Shown here: positions 26,183 through 36,500 of the stretch, in pieces | How positions within the stretch are numbered: position 1 is the first letter of the stretch | Layout of the letters: each line of letters starts with the position of its first letter | NCBI RefSeq assembly: GCF_000455445.1 | Contig: NZ_HG417094.1 | Span: forward strand, 12,834 to 76,833 | DNA length: 64,000 nt | Direction of reading: 5' to 3' | Source of the DNA: Hoylesella timonensis 4401737 = DSM 22865 = JCM 15640 | GTDB taxonomy: Bacteria; Bacteroidota; Bacteroidia; Bacteroidales; Bacteroidaceae | The notes under the pieces: generated by a model | Databases searched by the model: none | The model's input: only the letters and a program-made list of their open reading frames with translations | Told to the model about the DNA's origin: nothing | Program-made: the position numbers and the translations under genes

Positions 26183-27418
26183 TTATTGATAAATGAGCGT
26201 TAGAAGGCGGTCGTCCGCCATGATTTCTTGTGCTACTTGCTGTATTTGTCTTGCTGATATGGCATCGATTTGTGTATATAAAGAAGTGATATCCTTTTCC
26301 CAACCGTAATGCAGGAAGCACTTTCCAAAATCTAAAGCAAAGCTCTCTCGATTATCACAAGCAATGCCAATTTGTCCTTTTAACTGTTTTTGAGCAGCGT
26401 GCAACTGGTAAGATGTCATTGGTTCATTGATGACACGATGAAGTTCTTTTTTCACTAACTTGATACATTGAGAAACATCATGAATGTCACAACCGAAATA
26501 AATGCCCCATATTCCTGTGTCTCCATAACTTGCCATTGAACTTTCTACCGTATAGACTAAGCCATGATGTTCTCGTAAAGAAACATTGAGTCGAGCATTC
26601 ATCCCCGGACCGCCCAACAGATTGTTTAAGAGGTATAAAGCAATACGATTGGGGTGGTGTATATCATAAGCCCTACTACCTATCATGACATGCGCCTGAT
26701 GAGTTCCCTTGTCTTTGATGATGGGTGGAGGAACTTGTAAAGAGCCTTGATAGCGATTCAAAGACTCGGACTTAATTGGTGTTGAGGCAGGTTGGTCTGC
26801 CGTTGCCTTCTTAAGTAGGTGTACGAGGCGTTGAAAGTCTATATCCCCATCAATAAAAAAGACCGCATTCTCTGGACGATAATACTGATTTGTAAATCGT
26901 AGTGCGTCTTCGCTGGTAAATGCACGTACTTGCTGTGTGGTTCCCAAGATATTATGTCCTAAGGCATGATTATTGAATACCGTATTTTCAAATTCATCGT
27001 AAATTAAATCAGCGGGAGAGTCGTTATAACTCTCGATTTCATCGCAAATAACCTCTTTCTCTTTGTGAATTTCGGCGTCAGGATAAGTGCTATGAAAGAC
27101 AATATCAGTGAGTAAATCTACGGCACGTGCGACATCTTCTTTCAAGAGAGCTGCGTAGAAAACCGTTTCTTCTTTGTTGGTAAAAGCGTTGAGGTCGCCG
27201 CCCACTCTCTCCAAAAGGTTCAAGATGTGCCATGCCTTTCGATGCTTCGTACCCTTGAATGTCATGTGTTCACAGAAGTGTGCCAGTCCTTCCTCGTCTG
27301 CATTTTCATTTCGAGAGCCTGCCTTAATCTGATAACCACAATAAATCACAGGCGAAGGGGAAGGATGGTGAATGATACGCAAACCATTGGTTAGTACACT
27401 GGTATGATAATTCGTCAT
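26183..27418 (-). CDS. M16-family zinc metallopeptidase (insulinase/processing-peptidase type)
   Basis: The 411-residue protein carries the inverted zinc motif H-F-C-E-H at residues 47-51 within GLAHFCEHMTFKGT. The third ligand lies in KEKEVICDEIESYNDSP, about 75 residues further on. The C-terminal half resembles the second, inactive M16 domain (GPGMNARLNVSLREHHGLVYTVESS). No signal peptide is visible, so it may be cytoplasmic. Proteins of this size often process small peptides; the substrate cannot be deduced. Confidence 0.93.
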   Translation of the reverse strand: MTNYHTSVLTNGLRIIHHPSPSPVIYCGYQIKAGSRNENADEEGLAHFCEHMTFKGTKHRKAWHILNLLERVGGDLNAFTNKEETVFYAALLKEDVARAVDLLTDIVFHSTYPDAEIHKEKEVICDEIESYNDSPADLIYDEFENTVFNNHALGHNILGTTQQVRAFTSEDALRFTNQYYRPENAVFFIDGDIDFQRLVHLLKKATADQPASTPIKSESLNRYQGSLQVPPPIIKDKGTHQAHVMIGSRAYDIHHPNRIALYLLNNLLGGPGMNARLNVSLREHHGLVYTVESSMASYGDTGIWGIYFGCDIHDVSQCIKLVKKELHRVINEPMTSYQLHAAQKQLKGQIGIACDNRESFALDFGKCFLHYGWEKDITSLYTQIDAISARQIQQVAQEIMADDRLLTLIYQ

Positions 27419-27534
27419 GATGATTGCTTTATATTTTTTTGAATTGCACTAAATAATTCTCTTAGATGAGCTATTTCATTCCTTGTACAAAGGTACGCAT
27501 TCTGTCTATAATGAAATTATTATAGGCATTTTAT

Positions 27535-27565
27535 TTTGTCGTGCTACTGATTTGCAGTATATTTG
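27535..27565 (+). promoter_or_regulatory. Promoter of the PfkB sugar kinase gene
   Basis: TTTG (27535-27538) and TATATTTG (27558-27565) with a 19-base spacer match the Bacteroidetes consensus. The ATG at 27591 leaves a leader of about 20 bases. Confidence 0.68.
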
Positions 27566-27590
27566 CACGAAAGGTAAAAAAAATGTGTTT

Positions 27591-28535
27591 ATGCGTAAGG
27601 TAATAGGAATTGGTGAAACGGTTCTCGACATCATTTTCAAAGACAATCAGCCCATAGGAGCTTTCCCCGGTGGTTCAACATTCAACGGACTCATTTCTTT
27701 GGGGCGTTCAGGCGTCCATGCTACCTTTATTAGTGAAACAGGTAACGACCGTGTTGGTAAAATGATTACCACTTTTTTAGAGGATAATGGGGTAGATGCA
27801 AGCCATGTGAACGTATTTCCTGAAAGCAAATCGCCTATCTCTCTGGCATTTTTGAATGAAGATAATGATGCAGAATATTTGTTTTATAAGGATCATCCAC
27901 ACGACCAGCTTGACTTTACACTCCCTGATATCCAGCCGAACGATATTGTTATCTTTGGCTCTTACTATGCTGTAAACCCTGTGATACGTCCTCAAGTTGT
28001 TAGTTTGTTGGAACACGCAAAGAGTCATGGGGCGATTATCTACTATGATGTCAATTTCAGACCCGCACATCAGCGAAATGTCCTCCGTATTACTCCCAAC
28101 TTGTTGGAGAACCTTGAGTTTGCAGACATTGTGCGAGGGAGCCATGAAGACTTTCAAACGTTATACAAAATGGATGATGCTGCTAAAATTTATCAAGCAG
28201 AGATTTCATTCTATTGCAAGCATTTTATTTGCACACAAGGTAGCGCACAGGTGCGACTCTTTGCAGAAAATCGGTTTGAGAAAGCCTACGATGCACTTGC
28301 TTCTACACCCGTTAGTACAATTGGGGCTGGTGACAACTTCAACGCTGGTTTTATTTTTGGACTGATAAAATATGGAATCACACGCAGTATGTTGGAACAA
28401 GGGTTGTCAGAAACACAATGGGATAAACTCATAGACTGTGCATTACGCTTTGCAGCAGAAAGCTGCAAGAGCATTAACAACTATGTCTCAACCGATTTTG
28501 GAAATAAAATGAAAGCCGAAATCCAAACATCATAA
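27591..28535 (+). CDS. PfkB-family carbohydrate kinase (fructokinase-like)
   Basis: The ATG at 27591 is chosen because it follows the promoter and starts directly with RKVIGIGETVLDI, the usual PfkB N-terminus; an upstream in-frame ATG at 27483 lies before the promoter. The product is 314 residues. The sugar-binding glycine motif GAFPGGSTFNGLISLGR is near the N-terminus. The ATP/catalytic signature STIGAGDNFNAGFIFG is near the C-terminus, with its Asp acting as the base. The closest named activity is fructokinase, but ribokinase-family substrates are hard to assign. Confidence 0.88.
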   Translation: MRKVIGIGETVLDIIFKDNQPIGAFPGGSTFNGLISLGRSGVHATFISETGNDRVGKMITTFLEDNGVDASHVNVFPESKSPISLAFLNEDNDAEYLFYKDHPHDQLDFTLPDIQPNDIVIFGSYYAVNPVIRPQVVSLLEHAKSHGAIIYYDVNFRPAHQRNVLRITPNLLENLEFADIVRGSHEDFQTLYKMDDAAKIYQAEISFYCKHFICTQGSAQVRLFAENRFEKAYDALASTPVSTIGAGDNFNAGFIFGLIKYGITRSMLEQGLSETQWDKLIDCALRFAAESCKSINNYVSTDFGNKMKAEIQTS

Positions 28536-28582
28536 TTCGATATCAAACCATTTATTCAAATCAAAATATATTTAATAAATTT

Positions 28583-29776
28583 ATGATAGAACTAAAAAAT
28601 AAAGTCTATTATGTAGGGGTGAACGATCGCAACAAGTCTTTGTTTGAAGGTTTGTGGCCTCTGCCAGCGGGCGTTACATACAATTCGTTCCTGATAGACG
28701 ACGAAAAAGTGTGCCTCATCGACGCTGTTCAAGTGGATTTCTTCACGCAATTCATCGAAAACCTGCATGAGGTGCTGGGCGACCGACCCATCGATTACCT
28801 CGTAATCAACCACATGGAACCCGACCACAGCGGCTCTTTGGGACTGCTGAAGAAGTACTATCCCAACATTCAAGTCATCGGTAACAAGAAAACGTTCGAC
28901 TTGATGGCCGGATTCTACGGCATCAAAGACCAAACGATTGAAGTGAAACATGGCGAAGTGATAGACCTTGGTCATCACAAGTTGAAGTTCTTCATGACGC
29001 CCATGGTACATTGGCCCGAAACAATGATGACGCTCGACGAAACTGACCACATGCTGTTCTCGGGCGATGGCTTTGGATGTTTCGGCGCATTGAATGGTGG
29101 TATCCTGGACGAGGAGATAGACACCAGTTGGGCTTGGTTGGAGATGGTGCGCTATTATAGTAACATCGTAGGGAAATATGGCGTGCCCGTGCAGAACGCT
29201 TTGAAGAAGTTAGCCGATCAACAAATCGATTACATTTGTACTACCCATGGTCCTGTATGGCACGAGAATGCAGCGAAAGTGATAGACCTCTATGACAAAA
29301 TGTCCAAATATGAAACCGATGAGGGCATCGTCATCTGCTATGGAACCATGTATGGCAACACCGAACGCATGGCAGAAACCATCGCGAGAGCAGCCAGTCA
29401 GGCCGGCATCAAGAACATTTGCATGTACAACATCTCGAAGACGCACCACTCTTACATCCTCCGTGACATCTTCCGTTACCGCGGATTGATTGTGGGAGCG
29501 CCAACTTACAACAACGGATTGTACCACGAGATGTCCGAACTCCTGTCAGAAATAGCCAACCACGACATCAAGAACCATTACATCGGATGGTTTGGCAGCT
29601 ATGGATGGGCCAGCAAAGCCGTACCCACCATTGCCGAATGGGTAGACACCAAGCTCAAATTTGAGCCTGTGGGAACGCCCGTTGAAATGAAACAAGCCAT
29701 GTCAAAAGACGTACGTCGACAGTGCGAAGAACTGGGGAAGGCCATGGCTGACCGCTTGAAGGCAGATCGAAAATAA
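28583..29776 (+). CDS. FprA-type flavodiiron protein
   Basis: The 397-residue protein has an N-terminal metallo-beta-lactamase-like diiron domain with NHMEPDHSG (the H-x-E-x-D ligands), MVHWPETMM, LFSGDGFGCF and TTHGPVWH. A C-terminal flavodoxin domain follows (about 250-397, CYGTMYGNTERMAETIARA and GAPTYNNGLYHEMSELL). It reduces O2 to water (or NO), protecting anaerobes. Its G+C content looks higher than its neighbours, in keeping with strong codon bias and high expression. It starts 47 bases after the sugar kinase and ends in a strong terminator. Confidence 0.95.
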   Translation: MIELKNKVYYVGVNDRNKSLFEGLWPLPAGVTYNSFLIDDEKVCLIDAVQVDFFTQFIENLHEVLGDRPIDYLVINHMEPDHSGSLGLLKKYYPNIQVIGNKKTFDLMAGFYGIKDQTIEVKHGEVIDLGHHKLKFFMTPMVHWPETMMTLDETDHMLFSGDGFGCFGALNGGILDEEIDTSWAWLEMVRYYSNIVGKYGVPVQNALKKLADQQIDYICTTHGPVWHENAAKVIDLYDKMSKYETDEGIVICYGTMYGNTERMAETIARAASQAGIKNICMYNISKTHHSYILRDIFRYRGLIVGAPTYNNGLYHEMSELLSEIANHDIKNHYIGWFGSYGWASKAVPTIAEWVDTKLKFEPVGTPVEMKQAMSKDVRRQCEELGKAMADRLKADRK

Positions 29777-29805
29777 GAAAGATGTAACACATCTTAGCTA
29801 AATCA

Positions 29806-29844
29806 ACATGAGCAAGTTGCATGGAGAGTGCATCTTGCTCATGT
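29806..29844. terminator. Terminator between flavodiiron gene and sulfatase gene
   Basis: A 16-bp stem with one mismatch (29806-29821 with 29829-29844) and a 7-base loop lies between two converging genes and can serve both. Confidence 0.75.
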
Positions 29845-29903
29845 CGTTTCTTCTACATTCGCCTCTTTATTCTTTAGACAGACTTTCTGTATTGTCTTTC
29901 TGT

Positions 29904-31445
29904 TTATTGCTCATCAGGCCATGAACAAAGCTTGCCAGTATCCTTATAAGACGGACGTTGTGCTTGCATATTCCTGAGTTTCTTTCCCAACAGTGCTGAA
30001 AGCTCTCTTACCTTTTGAGGTTTTTGTGCTGCAACGTTTTTCTTCTCTCCTATATCAAGCATGATGTTGTACAACTCCTTATGTCCTGTGGGATAGTCAT
30101 AAATCAACTTCCAGTTGCCTTGGCGTATTGCACAGTTCATACTGATTCCTGGACCTGTGCTATCCCATATATTCGGTACGTTCCATATGATGGCTCTATG
30201 TTGCAGATTCTTGTCTGTACGTCCTTGCAACGAGGGCACCAAATCCATGCCATCAATGGTCTGTGGTACCTGATAATGGGTGATTTGCGCCATGTGAAGG
30301 ATGGTGGGGTACAAATCCTCTACCATGATGCTGGCATCGTTTCGCACGCCTTGCTTCACCTCACCGTTCCATTTCACAATAAAAGGAACTCGTATTCCTC
30401 CTTCATAGAGCGAACCTTTTCCGCTTTTCAAAGGAGCATTTTGAGTGTACAATGGTGTATCGCGCCATTCCTGAGAAGAGGCCAGTCCGCCATTATCTCC
30501 TAAAAAGATAATGATGGTATTCTCTGCCTCTTTGTTCTTTTCGAGCCAATCCATGATGTCGCCCAAGCTCTTATCCATACCCTCTATCAACGAAGCATAG
30601 GCAGCATCCTTGTTCGAAAGCCCTCTGCGGACATACTTTGGAAAGAAACGCATGTCCTTGTCAATAGGGATATGAAGTGCATAGTGCGACATGTAGAGAT
30701 AGAATGGTTGCTGGTAACGCTTGGCTTTGTCAAGTGCCTTGATAGCTTCTTTAGTGAGAGCCTCTGTGGCAAATGTTCCCGTTCCCCAATAGCTCTCCAA
30801 TCCAGGAATGGCATTGAGCGCATAAGGCTTTCCATCCTTGGTGTGACCATAGTTCAGCTCGCTAAGATAAGTGGCTAATCCTCCAGCCGCAGTACCTGTG
30901 ATGTTTACCTCGAAGCCAAAATGGCACGGATTCTCCCCTGGAGTGTCAATAGCACCCCAATGCGCTTTTCCGCAATGAATGGTGTGATAGCCGTTGTCTT
31001 TCAGTATTTGGACGAATGACTTGGCTATGGTGGTATGCGAAACCGTAGACACTTGAGCAATTCCGTTATAGTTCCAATCGGCAGGCTTCACTCGCCCGTC
31101 TTTTCCGTCAGTCATTTTGTCCCGCTGTAACGTCCAGTTCGTTACTCTATGGCGTGCCATATTCATGCCGGTCATCAAACTGCAACGTGTGGGAGAACTG
31201 ACTGGACAGGCGTATGCTTGCGTAAACATCATGCCTTGACGCGCCAGCCGCTCCATGTTTGGCGTATCATACATCTCATTGTAACGTGTCTTTTGGTTCC
31301 AAAATGGCACCGACGTATCCTGCCACCCCATATCATCGACGATGAAGACAATGATGTTGGGGCGGTTCTCCTTCTGCTGCGCACAAGTACCGCCACACCC
31401 CAAGAAGGATGCGGCAGCCGTTGTAAGCATTAACTGTTTATTCAT
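29904..31445 (-). CDS. Sulfatase with Ser-type formylglycine motif
   Basis: The start at ATG 31445 is chosen because it lies after the SusD stop and begins a signal sequence (NKQLMLTTAAASFLGCGG); the ATG at 31511 lies inside the SusD gene. The 513-residue product shows the metal-binding IVDDMGW (Asp37-Asp38) and the S-S-P-T-R motif (Ser83-Arg87) within YACPVSSPTRCSLMTG. In such motifs the Ser is oxidised to formylglycine by an anSME-type maturase, which is not in this window. GDNGG supplies later metal ligands. It is the last gene of the FecR-SusC-SusD locus and would remove sulfate from host glycans. Confidence 0.94.
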   Translation of the reverse strand: MNKQLMLTTAAASFLGCGGTCAQQKENRPNIIVFIVDDMGWQDTSVPFWNQKTRYNEMYDTPNMERLARQGMMFTQAYACPVSSPTRCSLMTGMNMARHRVTNWTLQRDKMTDGKDGRVKPADWNYNGIAQVSTVSHTTIAKSFVQILKDNGYHTIHCGKAHWGAIDTPGENPCHFGFEVNITGTAAGGLATYLSELNYGHTKDGKPYALNAIPGLESYWGTGTFATEALTKEAIKALDKAKRYQQPFYLYMSHYALHIPIDKDMRFFPKYVRRGLSNKDAAYASLIEGMDKSLGDIMDWLEKNKEAENTIIIFLGDNGGLASSQEWRDTPLYTQNAPLKSGKGSLYEGGIRVPFIVKWNGEVKQGVRNDASIMVEDLYPTILHMAQITHYQVPQTIDGMDLVPSLQGRTDKNLQHRAIIWNVPNIWDSTGPGISMNCAIRQGNWKLIYDYPTGHKELYNIMLDIGEKKNVAAQKPQKVRELSALLGKKLRNMQAQRPSYKDTGKLCSWPDEQ

Positions 31446-31474
31446 TGATAGCATAGAATTTGTATTGAAACTCC

Positions 31475-33523
31475 CTATTCGGCAGGCAGTGTTCCATCCT
31501 CGGTACTCCAATATGGGTTTTGATAAATAGACGAAGTTGTGTAATCGTTTGACCCGGGAACAGCTGTTGTCAATCTAAATTCTACATTGCTGATGGGATA
31601 AAGATAATTGGCTGTTGTCCAAGTCAGACCATCAAAACCAATATTCGATTTGCTCTTGCGGTAGGGCAGCAAGTATTTACCTTGGGCATATTTGTCACTC
31701 TTTGCTGATATATTGGCAGCCTTGTTGGAATTTCCATATTCTACGATGTCTATAGGCTTCAAAGGCAGTGAGGCATCGACAGCTGCGGGATGAGTGTACA
31801 GCTGGTATATCTGGTCCCAGAAATTAATACCTCGCACCTGATAGTTGCTCACCTGATCCAACGACCTCCAACGCTTAAGGTCCATGAGGCGCAACCCCTC
31901 TGCTACCAGCTCAACTCTTCTTTCACGCCGGATATTGTACAGCACGGGTGAGATTTGTTCACCTCGAGAGTAACTCCCCCAATCTTCTTTCTCCTTTTCC
32001 ATCTCCGTATGGGCAATGGTCTTCTCATAGTCTGCATCCATTCCTGCTCGTGTGCGTAATGCCTTCCAGTATTGGTCACACTTCCCGCCCAAGTTTCCAT
32101 GAAGCTCATAGTATGCCTCAATATAGTTGAGATAAGCCTCTGCCGCCCTAAATACAGGGCAACCTGTAAACGATTCTTTTGTAGGTTGCATGCTCCCATC
32201 TGTATTCAAACCTTTTCGCAAAGAGTAGCCCGTAGGACAGCTGTTCTCTACCTCGCCTTCAAAGATAGGCGATCGATAAAAGTAACCATACCCATCCGAC
32301 TTTTTGATGTATTCTATCAGGTTGGGACTGGTTGACAGCAAATCATTGGTCTTCAGTATCGTTTTATCCATCCTGGGGTCTCTCTGGTCAAACACATGCT
32401 GGTATGTGTCATCACCCTGATATTGAGACCCTGCGGCATATACAGGAAGTCCTGTCTTCATCAGATACGAGTCAACAAACGATTTTGACAGTCCTGCATT
32501 CCCACATCCATTGCGCTGCAGGTAGCTCACTACCCAATGGTGCGAAGTGTTGCCTGCTTGCAAGCCATAACGTCTCCACAGCAAAACCTCTGACATGTCA
32601 CTCAGGTCTACAGAGTTGAACAATGCAGCATAATCGTGATGGAGGCTATGGCTGGAGGCAACGATGTCAGCAGCCTCAACCGCCTGCTGAAGAAAATACT
32701 GTATCTCCTTGTCTATGTCAATAGTGAAATGCTTTAAGTACTCGACATTTGCGCCAGGCCACTGTTTGCCTCCGGGCACGAAGGCTGTGCCACGATGGTA
32801 TTTCTCCCACGTACCCTCAAACAAGGCCACCCTGCTCTTCATCAATGCAGCGCAATCGCGTGTCAGTCGGTTTGTCATGGGTGGAACGTTAGCCATGAGT
32901 TGGTATGCACGGTTGAGATCAGAAAGAATGAACCGAGCCACCTCATTGCGTGGACGGCGCTGTGAGGCAACACGCACACTATCATAATTCTCCTCCACGA
33001 CTTTCTTGACTATAGGGAAGTCGCCAAAATCACGCAAAGCCGTAAAGTAGATATAAGCCCGGAAGAAATAGACCTCCCCCAGATAATGTCTGACACGAGA
33101 GGCGTTGCCTGATATTTTACCTTGTTCTACCTGAGGAGCCACTTTGCTCAAGAAATAATTGGTGGCACGGATTTTCTTCATATAGGTGTTCCACAAATTA
33201 GAATTTCCTTCATTCACATGGAACTGCCCTTTGACAAAAAGTTTGGAGGGCACATTGGAGGTCTGGTTGTCTGTGCCATTGTCCAACCTGAACAAGCCCA
33301 AATGGTATGCTCCAGACCCATGTGAAGGAAGTATGTTGCCTGTGTGCTCGCCATCATCCTTGTCATCATAAAACTTTGCAGCATAAGCCGCCAAGTCGTT
33401 TTCGCTTTCAAGGTACACATTGGTACTGACTTCTGTTATAGGCTCACTGTCAAGAAAGTCATTACAAGAAACAGGAATGGCAGCCAATCCCAACAGTGCT
33501 ATATATACTAATTGCTTTTTCAT
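31475..33523 (-). CDS. SusD/RagB-family glycan-binding lipoprotein
   Basis: The 682-residue protein starts with a lipoprotein signal (LAAIPVSC) and NDFLDSEPITEVS, the classic mature SusD start. Motifs in the second half include FRAAEAYLNYIEAYYE and IRRERRVELVAEGLRLMDLKRW, both typical of SusD. It lies 14 bases after the SusC gene and 29 bases before the sulfatase gene. It would bind the glycan at the cell surface as the lid of SusC. Confidence 0.95.
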   Translation of the reverse strand: MKKQLVYIALLGLAAIPVSCNDFLDSEPITEVSTNVYLESENDLAAYAAKFYDDKDDGEHTGNILPSHGSGAYHLGLFRLDNGTDNQTSNVPSKLFVKGQFHVNEGNSNLWNTYMKKIRATNYFLSKVAPQVEQGKISGNASRVRHYLGEVYFFRAYIYFTALRDFGDFPIVKKVVEENYDSVRVASQRRPRNEVARFILSDLNRAYQLMANVPPMTNRLTRDCAALMKSRVALFEGTWEKYHRGTAFVPGGKQWPGANVEYLKHFTIDIDKEIQYFLQQAVEAADIVASSHSLHHDYAALFNSVDLSDMSEVLLWRRYGLQAGNTSHHWVVSYLQRNGCGNAGLSKSFVDSYLMKTGLPVYAAGSQYQGDDTYQHVFDQRDPRMDKTILKTNDLLSTSPNLIEYIKKSDGYGYFYRSPIFEGEVENSCPTGYSLRKGLNTDGSMQPTKESFTGCPVFRAAEAYLNYIEAYYELHGNLGGKCDQYWKALRTRAGMDADYEKTIAHTEMEKEKEDWGSYSRGEQISPVLYNIRRERRVELVAEGLRLMDLKRWRSLDQVSNYQVRGINFWDQIYQLYTHPAAVDASLPLKPIDIVEYGNSNKAANISAKSDKYAQGKYLLPYRKSKSNIGFDGLTWTTANYLYPISNVEFRLTTAVPGSNDYTTSSIYQNPYWSTEDGTLPAE

Positions 33524-33537
33524 TTTATACTTGTTTT

Positions 33538-36500
33538 TTAGAATGACACATTAAGACCAAAAGAGACCGTTTTCTGCAAGGGATAGGTCTTGCCTGTATT
33601 TGAGTCTGTGTAGTTTGAGTATGCCGTTTCAGGGTCGAACGCCTTGGGAAGGCTCTTGATGGTGAACAGGTTTTCTGCACTCACATATAGGTAAACTTTC
33701 TGTAGGTGTGCCTTGTCCACCAACTGTTTAGGCAAGGAATAGCCCAGCTGAATATTCTTCAGTCGCGCGTACGCCCCATTTCTGAGATAGCGCGTTTGTA
33801 CATACTGGTTCTTGTCTGAGTTCATATACACTCGTGGGAAATAGGCATCGGTATTAGGCCCGAATACGGATGTTGTATTCGCAGGGCGATAGTAGTCCAG
33901 CTGTTCTTTCAGGCCTGTTGATTGCCATTCGCCTCCATTTAACCCCCAAAACATGTTGCCACTGAGCCAAAGGTCTCGCTTTGCCACTCCTTGCCAGAAC
34001 ATACTGAAGTCGAATCCTTTCCAGCTCAAACCCATATTCACACCAAAATGATAGCGTGGCGTACTGTTGCCGATGATTCTCCGGTCTCCAGAGTCTGCCA
34101 ACGTATTCGCACCCTGATTAACAATGTGGTCTCCATCCAAATCCTCGTACATGATGTCACCTTCTGTCCAACCAGAGCCCCATGATGGCTTGTTGTCTTT
34201 TATCCAGGCGTCCATCTCATCTTGGCTTTTTGCAATACCATGGGTTACATATCCCCAAATCTCTCCCAACTCCTGACCTTCATAATAGGTGGTCAATGAT
34301 TTTGAGGCATTGGGGTATCTATCAATAAACGTACGGGCATCCGACAAGTTCAATCCTATATTATAACGTACCTCTCCTATATAATCTTGCCAAGCCATGG
34401 CTATTTCCCAGCCACGCGTATGCAGGTCAGTATTGTTGCTGTTAGGCAATTTGGTACCGAAGGCGGATGCGATTTCTCCAGCTGGCCCAACCATGTTGGA
34501 AGTCTTGCGGTTATAATAGTCAAAATTAACGTTGAGGCGATTACGCAACATAGACACATCAAATCCAACATTGACGGAACGTACGGTTTCCCATGTGAGC
34601 GAGGTGCTTACCGTAGAAGGCGCAAGAGCTACGGTAGGCTTCTTTCCATTCATCAACCAAGAACCACCATTCACCGTAATTTGCTGCAACAAATAGAACG
34701 GATAATATGAATTTGTGTTTTGGTTTCCTAACGTTCCCCATGAGATGCGTGGCTTCAGCAAACTGATAATTCTGTCGTCTACCTTGAAGAATTTCTCGCC
34801 TGCTATATTCCAACCTACCGATACGGAGCCAAACAGTCCCCAACGATCTTTGCTCAAGAAACGTGAAGAGCCGTCATAACGGATATTGCTCGTAAAGAAA
34901 TAACGATTTTCATAATCATAGTTCAATCTCCCAAAGAATCCTGCTGTAGCCCAGGAATATGCACTGGCATCACGTATCTTATCGACTCCTGTAGCAGCCC
35001 CTATCTCGGGTACCAACTCTGTTATCAAATCCATTCGTTGTAAATCCACATCGCGATTATTGAACTTCTCGGTGTTCAATCCCGCCATCAACTTAAACTT
35101 GTGACTGTTGATGTCAAATGAATAATCCGTGTAAAGGTTGGCTGTGACCATACTCGAACGCAACCAATACTGCATGGCACCTGTCTGTCCTGTGGCATAC
35201 GAGCTTCCGTATCCTAATGGAAGAGGGTCACCATTCACGTTGTGCTCATAAACTTTGTTCAGATTTTGCTTGTCAAACTGATTAACGGTTCTCAGTCCTA
35301 TATTTGCTGTTATATTCCAATTCTTCAACGGATGAAATACAAGCTGGCCTTGGAAATAAGCGTCGTTGGTTGATGATTCCGAACGGCTGCCATTCGTAAG
35401 TTGATTCAACTTGCCATTACGCATATAATACCCATTGGGGTCCTTGAACGGCATCATTGGCCACATACGGGAAATATCGTGGTAGAGAAGACCGTTTAAT
35501 ACTGTGTACAGAGGGTTATCCAATTGTTTATAGATATATCTTGCGTTTACCTGAACCTCCAACCACTCGTATGGAGCTGCATTGTATTTGAAATTGGTTG
35601 TCAAACGCTTGAACTTGTCCTTTCCATATCGCAGATTGCCATCCTGGCCAAGATAATTAGCCGAAAGATAATAGCGGTTCTTGCTGTTTCCGCCATTGAT
35701 GTTCAGATTATGTTCTTGCGCCCAAGACCACTTAAATTGCTTGTCCCACCAATTCACATTGTCATTGGCTTTCTCATGGAATTGCCAGTTTCCATTTGAA
35801 TTGGGAATAGTAGACGTTTTTATCTCACCTCTCATATACTTCTGGATGCGGTCAAGCGTGTCATCATTAAAGATAGGTGAGCCTCCGCCATTCACACTTC
35901 CTTCATTAAAATAATTCGCAAACTCCCATGCGTCCATCGGGTCAGGAAGATTGCCTGGGCCATAATACCGTACATTGCTTGTATACGATACGTTTGTTCG
36001 GTCTGCTCTGCCTGATTTAGTTGTAATCAGCACTACTCCAAAGGCTGCCCGGGAACCATATATGGAACTTGCTGCAGCATCCTTCAATACAGATATAGAT
36101 TCTATATCGCTGGGATTCACATCATCCATATTTCCCTCTATACCATCAATCAAGACAAGTGTCGCTGCTTTCGACCCTGTAGAGATTGTTCCTGTTCCGC
36201 GAATAGAAATTCCCATACTTTGCCCTAACTGTCCTCCAAATCCACCTACTGACATATTCAGTCCAGGAACAGTACCCTGAAGCGACTGACTAAGATTAGT
36301 AACTGGGCGGTCGGCAAGCATTTTCGTGTCTACGGTTGTAATGGCATCTGTAATGTTGGATTTTCTTTGTGTGCCAAAGCCCACAACTACCACTTCTGAC
36401 AATGCTTGAGCGTTTTCGTGCATTCTGACAGTTAAAGGCTGACCAGATTGCGCCTTTACTTGACTGGTTTCATAGCCTATGTACGACACATTGAGCATGA

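Noticed and set aside
28592-29050. 152-codon frame on the minus strand
   Set aside because: Antisense to the flavodiiron gene; an effect of its codon bias.
30015-30503. 162-codon frame on the plus strand
   Set aside because: Antisense to the sulfatase gene, which has clear catalytic motifs.
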